Shown one piece after another: positions 44,901 through 59,900 of a stretch of 64,000 bases of DNA. The position numbers were made by a program, and so were the translations under genes. The first letter of the stretch is position 1, and each line of letters opens with the position of its first letter. The stretch spans positions 18,465,224 to 18,529,223 of the forward strand of contig NC_092463.1 of NCBI RefSeq assembly GCF_047495875.1. Reading direction: 5' to 3'. Below the pieces are notes generated by a model. The model was given only the letters and a program-made list of their open reading frames with translations, made no database searches and was not told where the DNA came from. This DNA is from Pithys albifrons albifrons. Taxonomy: Eukaryota; Chordata; Aves; Passeriformes; Thamnophilidae.

Positions 44901-47900
44901 CCTCCCAAAGCAGGGCACGTGGGTGTCGTGTACGAGCTGTATAACAACAGATCTGAATTCAGTTTCCCTGTGGACATTCTTTACATGCAGTAAACAACTG
45001 AACTACCTCACTCTCAGGAGTTTGGTCCCAAGCTACTTCTTGCAAGCTAAGCCACATTATTCTCAGCATGCAGCAGAGCAGCACTGTGAAATCAGACCTT
45101 CCCAGAGAGAGAGAGATACAGAATTCCCTAAGGTAACATGGTTCATTCACTGAAGAGAAAGTGTTATGTCTGAGTAAATGAAGTTATCTCAAAACACACC
45201 TATTTTTCTAGACTGTTGCTGCTTGTGAAAGGGAAGTCAAAGGCACAGGGCACATTCACGAGTTCGCCTTTGCTTTCAAATTAAAAAAACCCTATTTCTG
45301 CGTTCCTATGTAATGGTACATGTCCAAAAACACTGTGACAGCTGGCAGAGGGGGGCCTGTTTTCTGAGACACTAATTCCTGCATCTCTAAGCAACACAAG
45401 AACACCAACCTGCACGCTAAACTAAAGCTTTCTTCTACAGAAGCACAGCAGCCATCCCTGTATTCTGACACAAAGGAGATGGTCGGAAAACAGAAGCAAT
45501 TGCAGTGTGACAATCTCGCTCCAATCCCACCCTGGCAGACTTGCACTGCCTTGGAATATTTACTAACACAGAACAGAAATTTGCAGCACCAGAATGAAAA
45601 TCAAAAGAGCACGTCAAGTGCATCAGCTTTGCACTACTCACTTGCAAGGAAGTGTGGGGTGATGGTACACACATTCATCTCCATTTTTACAGGCAGGCCA
45701 GTACTTGCAGCGTTCAAGCACCTTCTCCTGTTTTTGTAGAATATTTACCTCCTCCATATCCACTAGGATGGTAAGAAAAAAAAGAAATAAAAAAACCCAA
45801 GCTGAGACTTTTATGATTCTACATACAATTTGGTGTAAGGAATAATCAAAATTCATAGTACTTCTGATTCTCTCTCAATCAAAAATGTCATGACAGTAAA
45901 AGTTTATGTACAGTCACATTATACGAAGAAAATTTCCCAAACCTTAAAATGAAAGAAGTCTTAATACTGGACTGACAGCTGCCTTTTGGTGACAAAAGAT
46001 CAAATTTGCACTGTTTACAAGCAAAATAAGTAAATTTTCCTCACAAATCCAAACTGACTCAAAGAAGCTACTCTTCAACTGAACCTGAGCTGTAACTGTT
46101 CTGCTGAGCCATGAGTTAATTTTAGTTATGCTTCCCATCTCCAAGACATTTTCTGCCCTTGAAAATTTCAAGAGATAAGAGTTAAAAATCAATTTTTACA
46201 CTAATCAGATTTACTAGTGTGGGGGCACATACTGAAAAAGAACCACTTCCATGTAATTTGTTCAAACACTTCAGTTACCTGAACCCAGACTCCAGTACAA
46301 AAAATACTTTAAGAAATTCCAAGCTCAAACCTTCTGTACCTTCACTGTTCTTACAGGAACCTAAGACTTTGACTTTCTCCTATTTAAAATTACTTGTAAA
46401 ACCTCATTTGCAAAATCATGCAATTGTGCATATAATGTTGCTTTTTTCTTATTTTCCCATATCTGCCTAAACCTTTGGATTTTTAAAGCTTTCCAGGATC
46501 ACTAGACTTCCCTGTCTGATCTTACTAGTGACACAAATTACTCCAGCTTCATTCAGTTCTCAGCCTCATTTATGTCACCTTCTTGCAACACACCAAAGCC
46601 AAATAATGCCATCCTGTTGTACAACCACATTGGGTTGTAGAGATCACTTCCACACGGACCTGACGCTGTGTGAACTTCAGTCACATCCCTGCTACTTACA
46701 CAGGAATCCTTAACAGAGATAGGACTGTACTGGCAACGGTTTCCTGTACCAAATAGCGTTATAGGCAGGAGTATGAAAGACACTACACATGTAGAAGCAT
46801 GGATTTGCATGGAAATACTGTAATGTCCACTTGACTGTACAGTAAAAATGGGCCAATGGACAGAAAACATTCCTTTCTTCTTTAAGATTGCCTGATAAGT
46901 GTAGAACTTTGCAGTCAGGGGACTGAAAGGACACGGACTTAAAAGATTTTTCACTATAATTGCATTGCACATTTACAGTTGGATCCATGAAATTTAAGGG
47001 TTTTTAGTAGAGCATCAAATACTATTCTTTATTTAGTTCAGAAAATTTGGATACACTGCTACTATGGAAAATTAAGATCTTCATTTTTGTAAGAAAGTTA
47101 AGTAAAAAACATGAACCCAAGCATGGCCTTTAGGCAAGTATTCAACAGGCCTACAACAAAACAGTAGCCTCTCTGACTTTCACCACCATGTCAGCATTCA
47201 AATAATTAAAACAAATGGTTCAGCAAGCAATGTCTTATGTTATTCAGAAGAAATACAGAAAGAAACCATAAAAGCCTTCAAGCAAAAACATGCACTGGAA
47301 GTTTTACTTTCAAAGATTCTAGCCACAAGACTCTACCAACACCTTACACTTAGCAGGCTACTTTTGATGTCACAACTCTAGACAGAAACATTAATATTCT
47401 CTGACATAGTTTTAAAAGTTTAAGGCTTGTCAAAACCTTCACTGTAAGGTCTCCAGTCCATCAGCATGGGGATAAATCATAATGAGTCAACCAGAAGTGG
47501 AGATTTCTGGCAATGAAGACGAGCCATATTTGCAAAAGAAAAAAGCCAAGATTTAACGATACTGAGATGTGTGGAGAACTACCTACGTGCCATATTGCTC
47601 TAATGTATCAAGATAAAGGCTTCTAAGGTGATGGCCCCACTGAACTGCCACATTTTGTTTGCCTAAAGAAAGTTCTAATTTGAAGAATAAACACCATTGC
47701 TTTGGTTTCTTAAGAATGACGTATCAGAGAGTTGTAGTCATGATTAAACCACCACATCACTGTTAGATCCTGTTGGTAAGGATAATTACCATCACAGTCC
47801 TCCAGCTGCCTGGTTAAAATTTGTGCCTGCTGTGCTCGAAGGCCTTTTAATCCCATGCTGGCACAGATGTCCTGGGTAACTGGCTTTAATCCTTCCATTA

Positions 47901-50900
47901 CACACATATCTTCCTCCTCCTGATCAGAAAGGTATCCTGGTGGGCTGGGCACGCCATCCAGCGTCACAATGAACTTGGGACTAGCAGGTTTATCTGGCTG
48001 TGCAAGCTGGTCTCTATCAAACAAAGAAATGTAGTACATTTAGATTTTTGACTCAAGAGGTTTGACTAATGTGAGCTGTACTAGTAACTAAAAGTAATAC
48101 AAGCTTGTCTATGGGGGGTCAAGCAGTAATAAATCTTCATTTAATACTACTGATAACACACTCCAGTTAGCAGTTTGCCTTCTGGTGTCCCTGAGGCACT
48201 AAGAACTACATCTCTCAGGTACAGTTCAGTTGGTTGCTTTCCACTCAACAGACAGATCCAAAAGCTCATTTACAAATACAGTTAAATAAAGGAGACTAAT
48301 CTTGTGGAATTTAGTTTTGAGACAAAAAAATAGTGAGGGTAAATAGCACTCTTGGAATCACAGATCTTTTAACATACAGGTGCATTCTCAAAACTACTGA
48401 ACAGCATATTAGGAAACAGTGGGTGTAAAAGTTTTTATAACGAGGGTGAGAGAATTGAAATAGTGACACTAAGAACCCTGACATTCAGCCTGCCTGGAAG
48501 GTCAGTCCAGCCTACTGTCCTGTGTCTGACAGTGTGGGTAGGAGGGGGTATAAAAACAGGGGACACATACATTTTCTCCAGCCGTTCACTATCCCATCCA
48601 TTTCACCTGATGTATTTCTTTAATGACTTGGGATTTTAAGTATTCTGAGAACTGTGGAGTTCTCATCTTTGACAAACAGTGATGGGATAGATTTTGCTTC
48701 TCTAAGAAATGAGGGTAAAAGTAACTACAGTGTAGAATATCTTTAAGAAGAGAAAAAAGCAACACATTGAACACATCACTAGCTAGAACTTTGAAATTCA
48801 AGCAGTCAGAAACTGACTTACTGACATGCAAAAATTTACCACCCTCCTGTAGCACCAAGTTTTCAACTGTGACATTGTCACGTTATCCTTTTGAGTTTGT
48901 TTGTTCACTGTTGGTTTTATCTTTAATTAACACAGGCTGTTTAAAGCTACTCATGGAAAGGAAACAGCAACAGTTTCTCAAAGACAGCACCCCCCCTTTG
49001 ATGAAGTACATCATGTTGTTCTGAGTGATAGTAATTCTAACAGGTAAGACTATTTGTTATCAGGAACTTGGTTTGAAGCTGACATGAACTTTAAACTCTT
49101 GGTCAAACTCACCAGTAAAGGAGCTTTAAATCATCATCCAGGATTCACCTACTCAATACTGTGCTAAAAAACGTTTCTTAAGAATGTAATCTCAGGGTGA
49201 AACAGGTATTAAACTAAAGACAATTTAAGCCAAATGGTTATTTGACTAAGATTTCAGAAATCAGAACTGCTACAACAAAAGAGCAATACTTTTCAGTTCC
49301 TTCATCTTCTTTCTTGAAAATCAATGACATGCTCAAGGTACAGTTGAATCTGAGATTATTTACAAGGATTTCTGGGAAGTTTTCTGCCCCTGTTTTTTTT
49401 CTCTGCTATTCAGTGTCAGTCTTTTTCCACGATTTCACAGCTGGACTGACAAAGCACAAGTATGACCAAATGACTCCACCTAAACCATGAACAAGCATTC
49501 TGACTAATAACAGTCCTAAATGAAGTAACTTTTTACCGTGTCTGTATTAGACGTGCCGAGTGAACTCGCACTGCCTCTGTGCCCTTCTTGCCCAGTTGCT
49601 GATTCTGTGGTGCCATTTCCTCAGATAACTTGGGCTTCTTCAGGATAAAAGACCTGGTATCTGTGTGGACCATAGATTCTGCATCACAGTAATCTGGATT
49701 GGGAGGAAAATTACAGAGAAAAGAGAAACATAAGGTTGTAGTTGTACTCTAACCTTATCACATATTTTTAATATCAATTTACATGGCCAATAAACTAATT
49801 ATTATTTGGTTGGGTTTTTTTTTAATTTCTTCCTACTAGCTTCCTGAAAACATTTTTACTTCCTTGTTAAACCCACAGAGGTGGATCAACAAAAGCCAAA
49901 GGCCATATTAGGCCAGACCAGGAAATTCTACTAGTGGAATGGCTGTGCTGAAACAGCACTGAAGGGGATCCACACCCCTCCCAAAATCTCTCATGCTCTG
50001 AACACCTACTGATTCCATGCTTTCACTCCTTACAAATGTAGAAACTAGAAAATCCTAGAAATCAGTATAATTAATTAATTTTTAAAAAAGTTATATCTTA
50101 ACATTCACTGGCCAATAGTATTAAATTTGAAAATAAAAGATCACAAGACTTCACCTTGAGTCACTTGCAAGGTACCTTCAATCATGGGATCAATCTGAAG
50201 ACGAGAAGAGAGCTCCTTTTGTTCAACTCCTAAAAAATCCAGCAACAAGAAGCACATTTTACTGCATGTCAACATGAAACTATACATTAGAGATCTGAGG
50301 CACACTCTCTAATTCTTTTGATTTAAAGAAACACAAAACATCAACAAAAACCTCCACATGTTTAACAAAAAAAGCCATTCTCATTATGAGGAACCCCTTT
50401 TTCACTGTTTCAGAAACAGTAACAGGGCAAAATCTAAGTACTGAAAGATGCTACTCTTTCCTATAATCACTGCTCAGTACAAACTAGGTCTGTGGGTATG
50501 GCAACTTGTAAAGGAAGTGTTCTTTGTCTTCATTTGTAGACAAATTGGCCATTCAGAGAACACACACAGAAAGGAACTAACAACATGGTACTATTTTATG
50601 GTGATCTTAAAAGAGGTAAACCAAACCAGAGCAGCACTGTTCTACATCTGAGTTATTGTTTGAAGAAATCTATTTTCCTTTCTGTAGGTTTCTTAAGCTG
50701 TCATTTCCATTTCACTGACAAAAAGTGAGAATATTTAGCATGTACATTAATTCAAAGGCTGATAAAGCTTCTTTTTACATACTTTACAGATATGATTTCA
50801 ACTATTTTATGTTGGCAGAAAGATTCCAAATACAACTATATGAGAAAAAAGAGACTGAAAAAATACGTTCATTTTTGGAAATGTTTACCATTCCTTAATA

Positions 50901-53900
50901 ATGACCCTGAGATGATGTAAGAAAAATCTTACTCAAACCAAAATTTTACTCCCAATCTAAATATCTAAGCACACAGAAAGTATAAACTACTTCTTACATT
51001 AACTTTTTTTGCACTCCCTTACTTCTATGATTCCATGTGACTACCACAGACAAACCCCCCTTTCTTTGTATAGCAAAATCATGCTGAAAAGACACTTTGA
51101 TTGCCTTTAAATGTTATGCCATTTTCCTTCTGGAGTTTCACAACAGAAATAAAAAACAAAGCTGACACAGCCTGGTATCAGCTGTCTTGTAAGATCAAAT
51201 ACAGTATCCCTATATTTAAACTAAAAAATAAAACATTATAACTATTTGTGTGGAAACCGTGTGTTGGAAGGAATCTTTTAATACTTCATATACGGCAAAA
51301 TTGTTCCAAACACTGTAGAGTATCCTAACTCTCACAAGAGATTTGTGACAGAATCATTCCTAAAAGATACTAAGGAAAATACACAAAGGATGGGGAAAAG
51401 AGAAATCATCTCAATATAAATGCTTATGCAAAACTATTCTTCAGTGATGTGCCAGCATGCTATAACATCCTAACTGATTAATTCCTCTGAGGTTCTCTGC
51501 GTGTGTGCATGTGTGTATACATATACGTACGTGTGTGTGTGTGTGTTTTTATATATATATGTGTGTGTGTGATTTATACACAGACGTATCTGTCTGACAG
51601 CCATGCTTTTGAAAGCTGCTTGGTTTTCAGGGCAGTTTGGCATGCAACTCTTGATGTGGACTTTAAAAGCATTTCTCTGCTCAGCCGGTTGTAAAATAAC
51701 ATTCTCAGGTACAAATTTTTAAAGAATATTATCAGATTACCTTGAATTACTTCAACTGTCTGCTCCTTTGGCTCTTCTACTTGAAGCTGAGAACTCAGAA
51801 GAGGCAGTCTGTTTTGCACATGAATTACTTCTAACTGAGATTCTTCTGGGCTAATTCGAGTTCTTGGTGCAACTGGAACAGTCTGTTTCTGTGGAACTTT
51901 AAATAAACAAACAATGGCAAATCATTTGCATACTATCCAATCACACAACAGTACTATTTTTATACATGGTGCTAAAATAACTCTAATAAATTCCTACACA
52001 CATACAAAAAACAATCCCAGGCATCTGCATCCACAAAATGATCTTTAGCTACCTGTAAAATTCTCAGTGTGCACACTTGCACATGTGTGCAGAGCACCCT
52101 GTAAGCAGCAGCTGAGAACACTGACAATAAGGATAAATGACATGAGAAGGATTAGTGACATCGGCAAAGTACTCGTTCATCCACTTCTACATGTAATTAA
52201 TGTAGTACTTTCTAATAGTTTTGAAATCACTTTTCATCCCATCTTTCAAAAAACAATCATGGATTATCAATGTATCTCTTCACACGATGCCAGCTACCCT
52301 ATGCTAAGGTGCATGTAAATAGAACATCAAACTTAATGACAGCAAAATCATGGAATCATTTAGGTTGGAAAAGACCCTTCAGATCACCAAATACAACAAC
52401 AAACCTAGGTCCACCACTGCCAAGTACACCACTAAACCATGTCTCTAAGTGCTACATCTACACCCCTTCCAAATACCTCCAGGGATGGTGACTCCACCAC
52501 TTCTTCAGACAGTCAGTTCCAGGGCCTTACAATTGGTTCTGTAGAAAAAATTCTTAATACCCAATCTAAACCTTCCCTGGCACAACTTGAGGTCATTTCC
52601 CCTTGTCCTATCATTTGTTATTTGGGAAAAGAGATTGATCCCTACCTCACCACAACCTCTTTTCATGTAGTTCTAAGCCTCCTTTCAGGCAGTTGTAGCA
52701 TGGAATTTGGGGGTAGGAGGATGACAGGTTGACTTCTTTACTTGGCCTCTGCTAAGGCCATCAGAACTGGTTGTGAAAAGCTAAGCAAACTCTTCCCTTG
52801 GCTGAATATCAGATCAGCATTCAACTTTTGACTCAGGCAACTAAAGGTACCGCTCAGTACTGGATTCCTTACTTACGAACTTACTGTTGTGTTTTACTTA
52901 TGTGTTTTAAATTAGCTTACTTCCATATTCCATTCAAAATACTTACACAAAAACTTGTGAAATATTACCTCTGAAGTAGAAGAACCTGCATGAATTTTCA
53001 GATAAAATTCACAAATCACCTCAGTATTAAACAACAAAGTCGTGCTTTTTGGTCTCTCCACTGAAATAGTCTCATGTTGGTAAGTCAAACTACAAGATTA
53101 CCACTATATAAAAAAATCAAGAGTTTTAATTCATTTAAAATTTTCCAGCTATGTCCCATTTCCTGCTGTACTGCTGCGTACACAGGAAAGAGCTTCCTGC
53201 ATCACTGCAAAATACTGTTTCTTACAGTTAGTTGGCAGAATTTGAGACAAGAGGAGGCAAAAGACTGTGGATGCCATTCAGTCTTGCTTCAGATGGTACA
53301 AAAGTCATGGTTTAGGTAGTTTAGTGAATGCTCCTTCCCTGGCCAGGTGCAATGCTTCCTGCTGGCAATATTAGGTTTAATGACACCCAATTAAATGACA
53401 GCACATGAGACACCAGCTGGATTGCCCTTCTTCAGCAGAAGGCTCTCCTAGGCAGGAGAACTGAATGCCTACACAGACACTGCTCAGCTGCTGTGCCAGC
53501 TGCAACTCAATACCTAAAATCAATGAACTGAAATTGCAGCCTTGCTGTTAAAGGACAATATACCCTGATATACATCAGTCACACATTCCTCATTATTTTG
53601 CACTACTATTACCTATATTCAGGACATTTTCATTTTTTTCCCTGTTTGGCTTTTTTCTCCTCCCATCTCATAAGAAAGGAAAAGGGTGCAGAAAGGGACA
53701 AAAGATCAAGTAAATAGCTCAAATCACCTGACTAATTCTGCTGACTTTCCTCTGGCAAAAATCAACTTCAGAGTACTCTAGAACTTCCATTTTGTAACTA
53801 TTCACTTCACAGAGTTGCTATCATGATTAACGTATTTTAAATAACTTTTTTCTCCCTTGTTTATGCTTCCCTAATTCATCGCTGAAGATCAATGTAATGT

Positions 53901-56900
53901 TCACAGGATGTGGTACATCCCTCACATGTATCATGCGTTTTGTCTTATCTCTAAGCACGATCTTTAGCTTGGATTTATACAGCAGAGCTTGGAAATACTA
54001 TAGCTTAGCACAAACAAAAACAATGGTAATTACCAGTGGAATAATTGGTTGTTTTTGTAACAGATTCCTGTGCTTCAGAGATTGCTTTCAGTATTAAATT
54101 CTTATTGGCCTGTTTTGAAGGTGGCAATGAAGGTCTAAAATAAACAAAAAAATAATTAATTGTACACGAATTGCACAATAACTGTATCCATGCTAAAGAC
54201 ATGCATTGCAACAGGTTAACACAGGCATAATACTGACAGAAATCATGATTTAAAATTATTCAAATCTGGTTTCAGTTTGTTAATCTGTTCTCTGAGTGGA
54301 TGAGTTTCCACAAAATGCTCTCAAAAATGGAAGGCCAGAGGTGTGATTTCACATCTCAGCTGAAGTTACTGTAAAATCATGCTGCATCTGAAAGGTACAA
54401 ACTCTGCCATTCACTTCCTCCCATCTCTGCCCATCATACACTTGTTGCTGTGTTTGTGTTGGCACCAGTAATTATGCAGTTGTCCTGAGAAGGAAGATCT
54501 AGCTGAAAACTGACCCTATCAAAAATATACTAGTGTTAAAAAAGGGCTTTCTGCTTGTCTTTAACATCTATGATAAGGAAGCTTAAATCAGATAAATGTA
54601 CTGTGGCACAGTAGCCAAATTCAATGCAGTGTGTTAGGTTAAAACAAATCTTATACAAGCTAACACTGCAGGTCACTAGAACCATCTCTTCTCTAGTTTA
54701 AGTGTTCTTCCTCAGTTGTTGAAAATCAGACACAAAATACTGATGTGCTTTGACTGACAGCTGCCATTCAGACAGAATTAGGGAGCAGAAAAAAAGGACA
54801 AAGCTCTCAAGTCTGTTTGAAAATTTAAAATCACTTTAAAGAACAGATGACAACTGGTTTGAAAACTATTCTGGAAATTAAATTAAAGCAAGAAATATCT
54901 GGTCTGAAACATGCCAACATTAATGTTCGTTTGCCAGTAAACTTTACACAAATAATGGAAAAATTCACACTCTATTGCAGCTTGTGTGCAATAACCAAAA
55001 CACGTTAGCAAATCAGAGGAAAAAGGGGGGTATAAACAACCATCTTGCTCACAGAGCTGTGAGATAGTAGAAAAAATATTAAAATGGCTTACTGAATTTT
55101 GTCTGTCAATTTTCCAAAGTGCCAACAATTTTCCCCCACTTCCATTTTCAAAGTTTTCATTGATTAAATTAATTCTTGAAGCCACACAAGATCACTGAGA
55201 TCTTAAGTACCTTCTTTCTGGCTTTGCAGGTACAGAGACACTGCTGGAGATGCTTCCTGTTCGTGATCCATAGTCTTCCTCTTCCTCCTCATCCTCCCCT
55301 TCATTACAGAACTTTTTCACTTTGACTACCGAGCTTACAACAGGCAACCGTCTCTTCCTGGAGCTTTCTTCCTACAACAAACAGAGCAGCCAGTACAGTT
55401 CACTGAGCATAAACCATGTATGAATAAGCCCAGCAAAGAAAACACTGCAATTCTACCCACAACCAGGAGATGGAGAACTTCCATTCCAGTTCCATGAGTC
55501 TGGGACTATGCACTGTCTGCAGATAAAAGTGGCTGTGCTGGATAATATGAAAATCACAGTGACACTGAAACATCTCACTGAAAATGTAACTGTAAATAAC
55601 ATTTAGAGAAAAAGAGAAAAAACCTCTCTCAAGTACAGACAAATTACCAATACCTACAGAATATCAGGGTTTTCCAAAGAAATACATACTACCCTTCACG
55701 ATTAACCCATTGGAAGTTTGAGAGAGAGAAGTAAAATCAGTATAAATGACTTTCTCCTCTGCATCAACTCTATCAGCTGGGACTATCACACTGCCTGGCT
55801 TAGCCTGGCCACCAAAGTATATAGGGCAGCAATAATTTTTTAGTTTGTCCTTGTCCAACATCCATCCCAAAGAATTCTTCACCTACATGGATCCAAAGAG
55901 TATAATAGTAATAATAATCCTAAAAATCAACATATCTGGGGTTTAGAGGCTAATAAACAGCATCCTAAAAATCCTGATTTTCAGAGCTGTGTAAAGCTGG
56001 CACATCACTGAGGGAAGATCATGCTATTTCAATGATCTAAATATTAGAATTATTATTTTTGATTCATCACATGCACCTTAACGATGTGCTAACCCATTAG
56101 TCCAACCAAACGTAAGAAGAAGATGTACATGGTAATTAACTCTGAGATGCAGCAAACTTTTAGGTGATGATGTCAAACTATGAGTTCTGTTTATATCAGT
56201 GGACCCAAAGGATGAAATCTCAAATCTGCTGGTACTGGTGACATAAGTCCTTTGATTTCCCCGAGGTTAAGATTTCACTGGAAGTGTACACAGTAATTTA
56301 GGTTCCTGGCAAGAATAAACTTTTGCAATAGTTTAGATCACACTAACCTCACTGCCCACTTTATCCACAATGAGTTTGGAGGTGGGTCTGTGACCTTCCA
56401 CTGAGCTTCCAAATGCTTCGGGATTGCACAGCTGGCCTGTTTCCAAAGACCTGCAGCTCTGTGTGTCCAGCTGCCGGCTCCCCTGTAAGTTGCCCTGTTG
56501 TGACAACCTGGGCACGCGAATGTTGCCATCTGCATTCCTGATGGCTGGGGGTCGGTAGATCTCAGTGGAGGGGCGGGAAGAACTGTAAGTTACAGTTACA
56601 ATGGGCTTCTTCCGTGACAAAGGATTCTCCTGCACGAAGTTTAAGTCTTCATCAATGAGATCATCCGGTTCAGGTTTAATGTCAATTACAGCTTCCGAAG
56701 GTGACAACTCCCTCAAAGGCTTGACTGTAGATGTTAAGCGGGATGCAGAGCCATCTTCACAAGACTGCCTGATAAAATAAGAAATTGCCAACTATTACTT
56801 GCAAGTCAAGTCCTGGAAAACAAGAACTGTCTTTCAGTCAAAGCCAGCAGGAAAGAATCATTAAGGTATCCTTTATATAAATCTAACACACTGACTGATA

Positions 56901-59900
56901 TTTTTAGTTTGGTTAATTAAACTAAGCCCATCTGTTGGTTAAAGAACTGAATTCTGATTTAAAGTTTTTTATACAACAAATTGTAGCAATGCTTTATGCT
57001 TCAAAACTACCTTGATCTTTCCAAGTATCTCTTAAGAAAGGCTCCTACACTCACAGAACTTCTGATGTCTGAATGTGTGTCAGTAAGTAAGCAGCAGGCT
57101 TACCTTGAAGCAGCGTTCCTCTGCTCCTGCGAGCTGGTTGAAACTCTTGAGTCATTTCTTTCACTCCGAGTGCTGGAAACTGCAAGAGGTGGCAAGATAT
57201 CCTCACGCCTCCTCTCATCACTCACACCTGAACTGCTTTTGCCAGAAGGAAGGTTGCTCTCAAAGATACTAGATTCTGAAGATTTCACTGAAGTTGGTTC
57301 TGGGGAGACAGATACCTTTCATTTTTACAGCAATACAGATTTTTGCAATAACTGTAGCTAAGAAACCGCAAACAAGACACTGCAAAGACCTGAAAACACA
57401 ACAAGCTGAAAGCCATTTCAGCTGAAAACGTCAGCAAGAAACACAGAGAAATAAATTCTTATCTCAAAATACAAAGCAATTTTTCAAAAAGACAGGACCC
57501 AAAAGACCATATAAATAAAAAATTAACAAAAAGTTAAGATTTTTTCTGAAACTCATAAGACATGCAACACTACATTGAAAAGATAAAAATACCTTCACTC
57601 AAAATTAATTTTCTGACTTACCAGTAGTCACAGATCGCAGCTTATCCAAAACACCATGGAGCCTGAAATAGATAGAGGATAGGGAAGGAAGCAAAAGAGA
57701 AAAAGGAGAAATAAAGAATTTTAAGGTACATTCAGAATAATCATCTTTCAGAAATCAACTGCCTTTCCCCTCTATAACAAGCACCTTATTTATCTAAGAC
57801 TTCCCTTTCTATCAACCGAGACATGTTTAACCTCAAAAGGGAGACCTGAGGTATCTTGCCCCAGTGTGTCTTACACATGCATGCAGAGTGTTCATCACAT
57901 CACCTTCTCTCGCATTTAGTTGGTTTATATAATCAAAGCCAGTACTTTCCATCTTTCACTACAATCAATGGAATTAAGTGTCAAAAGGAGTGATTCAAAA
58001 AACCAAAGTTAGAAGGCTAAAGCATGCTCTAAAATTTTACTTTGCATACGAAATTTTAATTACACGGCAGAGTTAAATGTAATTTTAAGTACAAACTCAA
58101 AAAATATATAACTCATAGTACTTAACATTCTCAGGATTCTTCCAGCATGCTTTGTATATACCAACAATATTCCCTGAGACATGTTGGTCAGGAAAAACAT
58201 TTCAGTGAGAAACCCAACTTGCCCTTTGACTATGAAAAATGCACCAAGCTGAAGTAATACAGAAAATCAGAAGGCTAAAAAAATAATAGGGCTGCTTAAA
58301 AGTAAACACACATTACAACAAGAAGAAAGAAAAAATCACAACACTCAAATGCATATCTTACTTGGAATTCAAACCAGATCATGGGCATAATATACATAAT
58401 TTAGCCTGAGTATTAGAAAGTAGCTAAGGAACAAAAACACATTGAAAACTGGGAAAAGTAAGACAGCATGTGAGTAAATTGAAGGCTCATACTCATCCTC
58501 CTTGTGAGTTTTCACTAGAACACTCCTCAGCTGAGCTCTGGTGTTGCACATCAGTTTTCACACTGTCCTCAGGATAACTGTGACCTGGCACTTGGTTCAG
58601 AGTCAGAAGTCATGGCCAACCAGCAGAACTGCCAGGTCTGTCACACAACTGCCGTGAGACTTTTGCCAGATGGCCCTAAATTACCAACTACTGAGACAAA
58701 CCAAGGAACACAGACCTTGCTGGGCCCTGTATTTAGGCAATGTTTAAGAATGTAAACAGTCTTGGTTGCCTTTAGAAAAAATAAAAGCAGATGAAGCTTC
58801 CAACTACAATGCTATTTAATACTTATCTACCAGTCTCCTCACAGCTTATTGCACAGGTTTCATCTTGTTTTCTCTTCCATCCTTCTTTAACTAATACCTA
58901 CTTTGGTACCTGATAGAGCACTCTGACATTGAATTCATATTTACATATATTATGTGGATATTGAATTAGGATTAAAACACTCATTATGTTTGGAATTTGG
59001 GCAGGTGTCAAAAACAGCTGGAGGTATAATATCTACATTTAGTCAAAATGCAGTTTTAAATACACATATATAAAATAATCTTAATTTCTCAGCTGAAATT
59101 TTCCTTCTCCATACATTTATCATTTTTTCAGTAAAGTTTTACTTTCATTTATAAAGCCATAGAAGTGTTTTCTGCTACACATTATTCTGTTCTTTCTTCC
59201 TGTATATCAGGATTCAGTCAAAACCCTAGAACAGGAATTACCCTCATTCACTTGTAAACTTCACTAATTTGTCTGATTCCCAAAACTGCTATGAGAAAGA
59301 CAACTGCATAACTTCCTGATACAGGGAAACCCAAGTGCTTTGCCTAGACAGGCCACAAAAGGCAGCAAAGAAAGAAATGCTTGTGTACCAACTCTGAAAG
59401 CAACAAAAATCTCTAGAGTCAAATGTCTGTTTGGATCCTCTGAAACATGGAGTTAATGAAGGGTTTATACTGTAAACCAAATCCACATTCAGAAAATCCA
59501 TGAGAAATACATTGCCTAAGGTTGCCATGTAACACAGAATAAACTAACCCACATTGTCAGGAGTTGAGAGCAAGCTGAACTGTTGCTAACTTGTCCTGCT
59601 CACAGTAATTCTGAGGTTCTACTTTTGGTTTGTGGAGTTGGGTGGTGGTAATAAATAAATAGCCTGAGAGGTGGGAATACCTAAGCATTTGGTGCTAAGC
59701 CTTGTCCAGGATGGTACACAGAATTAGATCCACTGCTCATCTGTCCTGATATAGTAATTCCCAGGCACAACAGCAATTTGAAGCACTATTAGCATAAAAG
59801 CAAACAAGTTTGTGTTTTACATCTGGACTACAAGGAGTAACACTCTCATGCTCAACAGTGGGCTTTGCAGGAAAGAATTTTTAAGTCAACCTGCAGCCTT

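Larger units (their letters stand above)
41978..47789 (-). other. ZC3H14: ZC3H14 introns 12 to 16
   Basis: Five introns between the zinc-finger exons: 41978-42577, 42685-43507, 43603-44637, 44775-45641 and 45763-47789. No transposon, RNA gene or extra exon was recognised. Open frames here are read-through extensions of exons or chance. Confidence 0.8.
48014..57103 (-). other. ZC3H14: ZC3H14 introns 5 to 11
   Basis: Introns 48014-49536, 49694-50154, 50230-51740, 51897-54033, 54135-55210, 55372-56347 and 56769-57103. They contain a possible old CR1/L3 fragment (48495-48545), a TG/TA microsatellite (51500-51572), a CR1 3' end (52346-52700) and an unexplained open segment (55694-55882). Nothing else was recognised. 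Confidence 0.8.

Noticed and set aside
45638..45856. Frame with an apparent membrane segment before a zinc finger
   Set aside because: The hydrophobic part is the intronic polypyrimidine tract upstream of exon 13.
46553..46972. 139-codon - strand frame in ZC3H14 intron 12
   Set aside because: No splice-compatible homology to ZC3H14, no domain, and cysteine-rich by chance.
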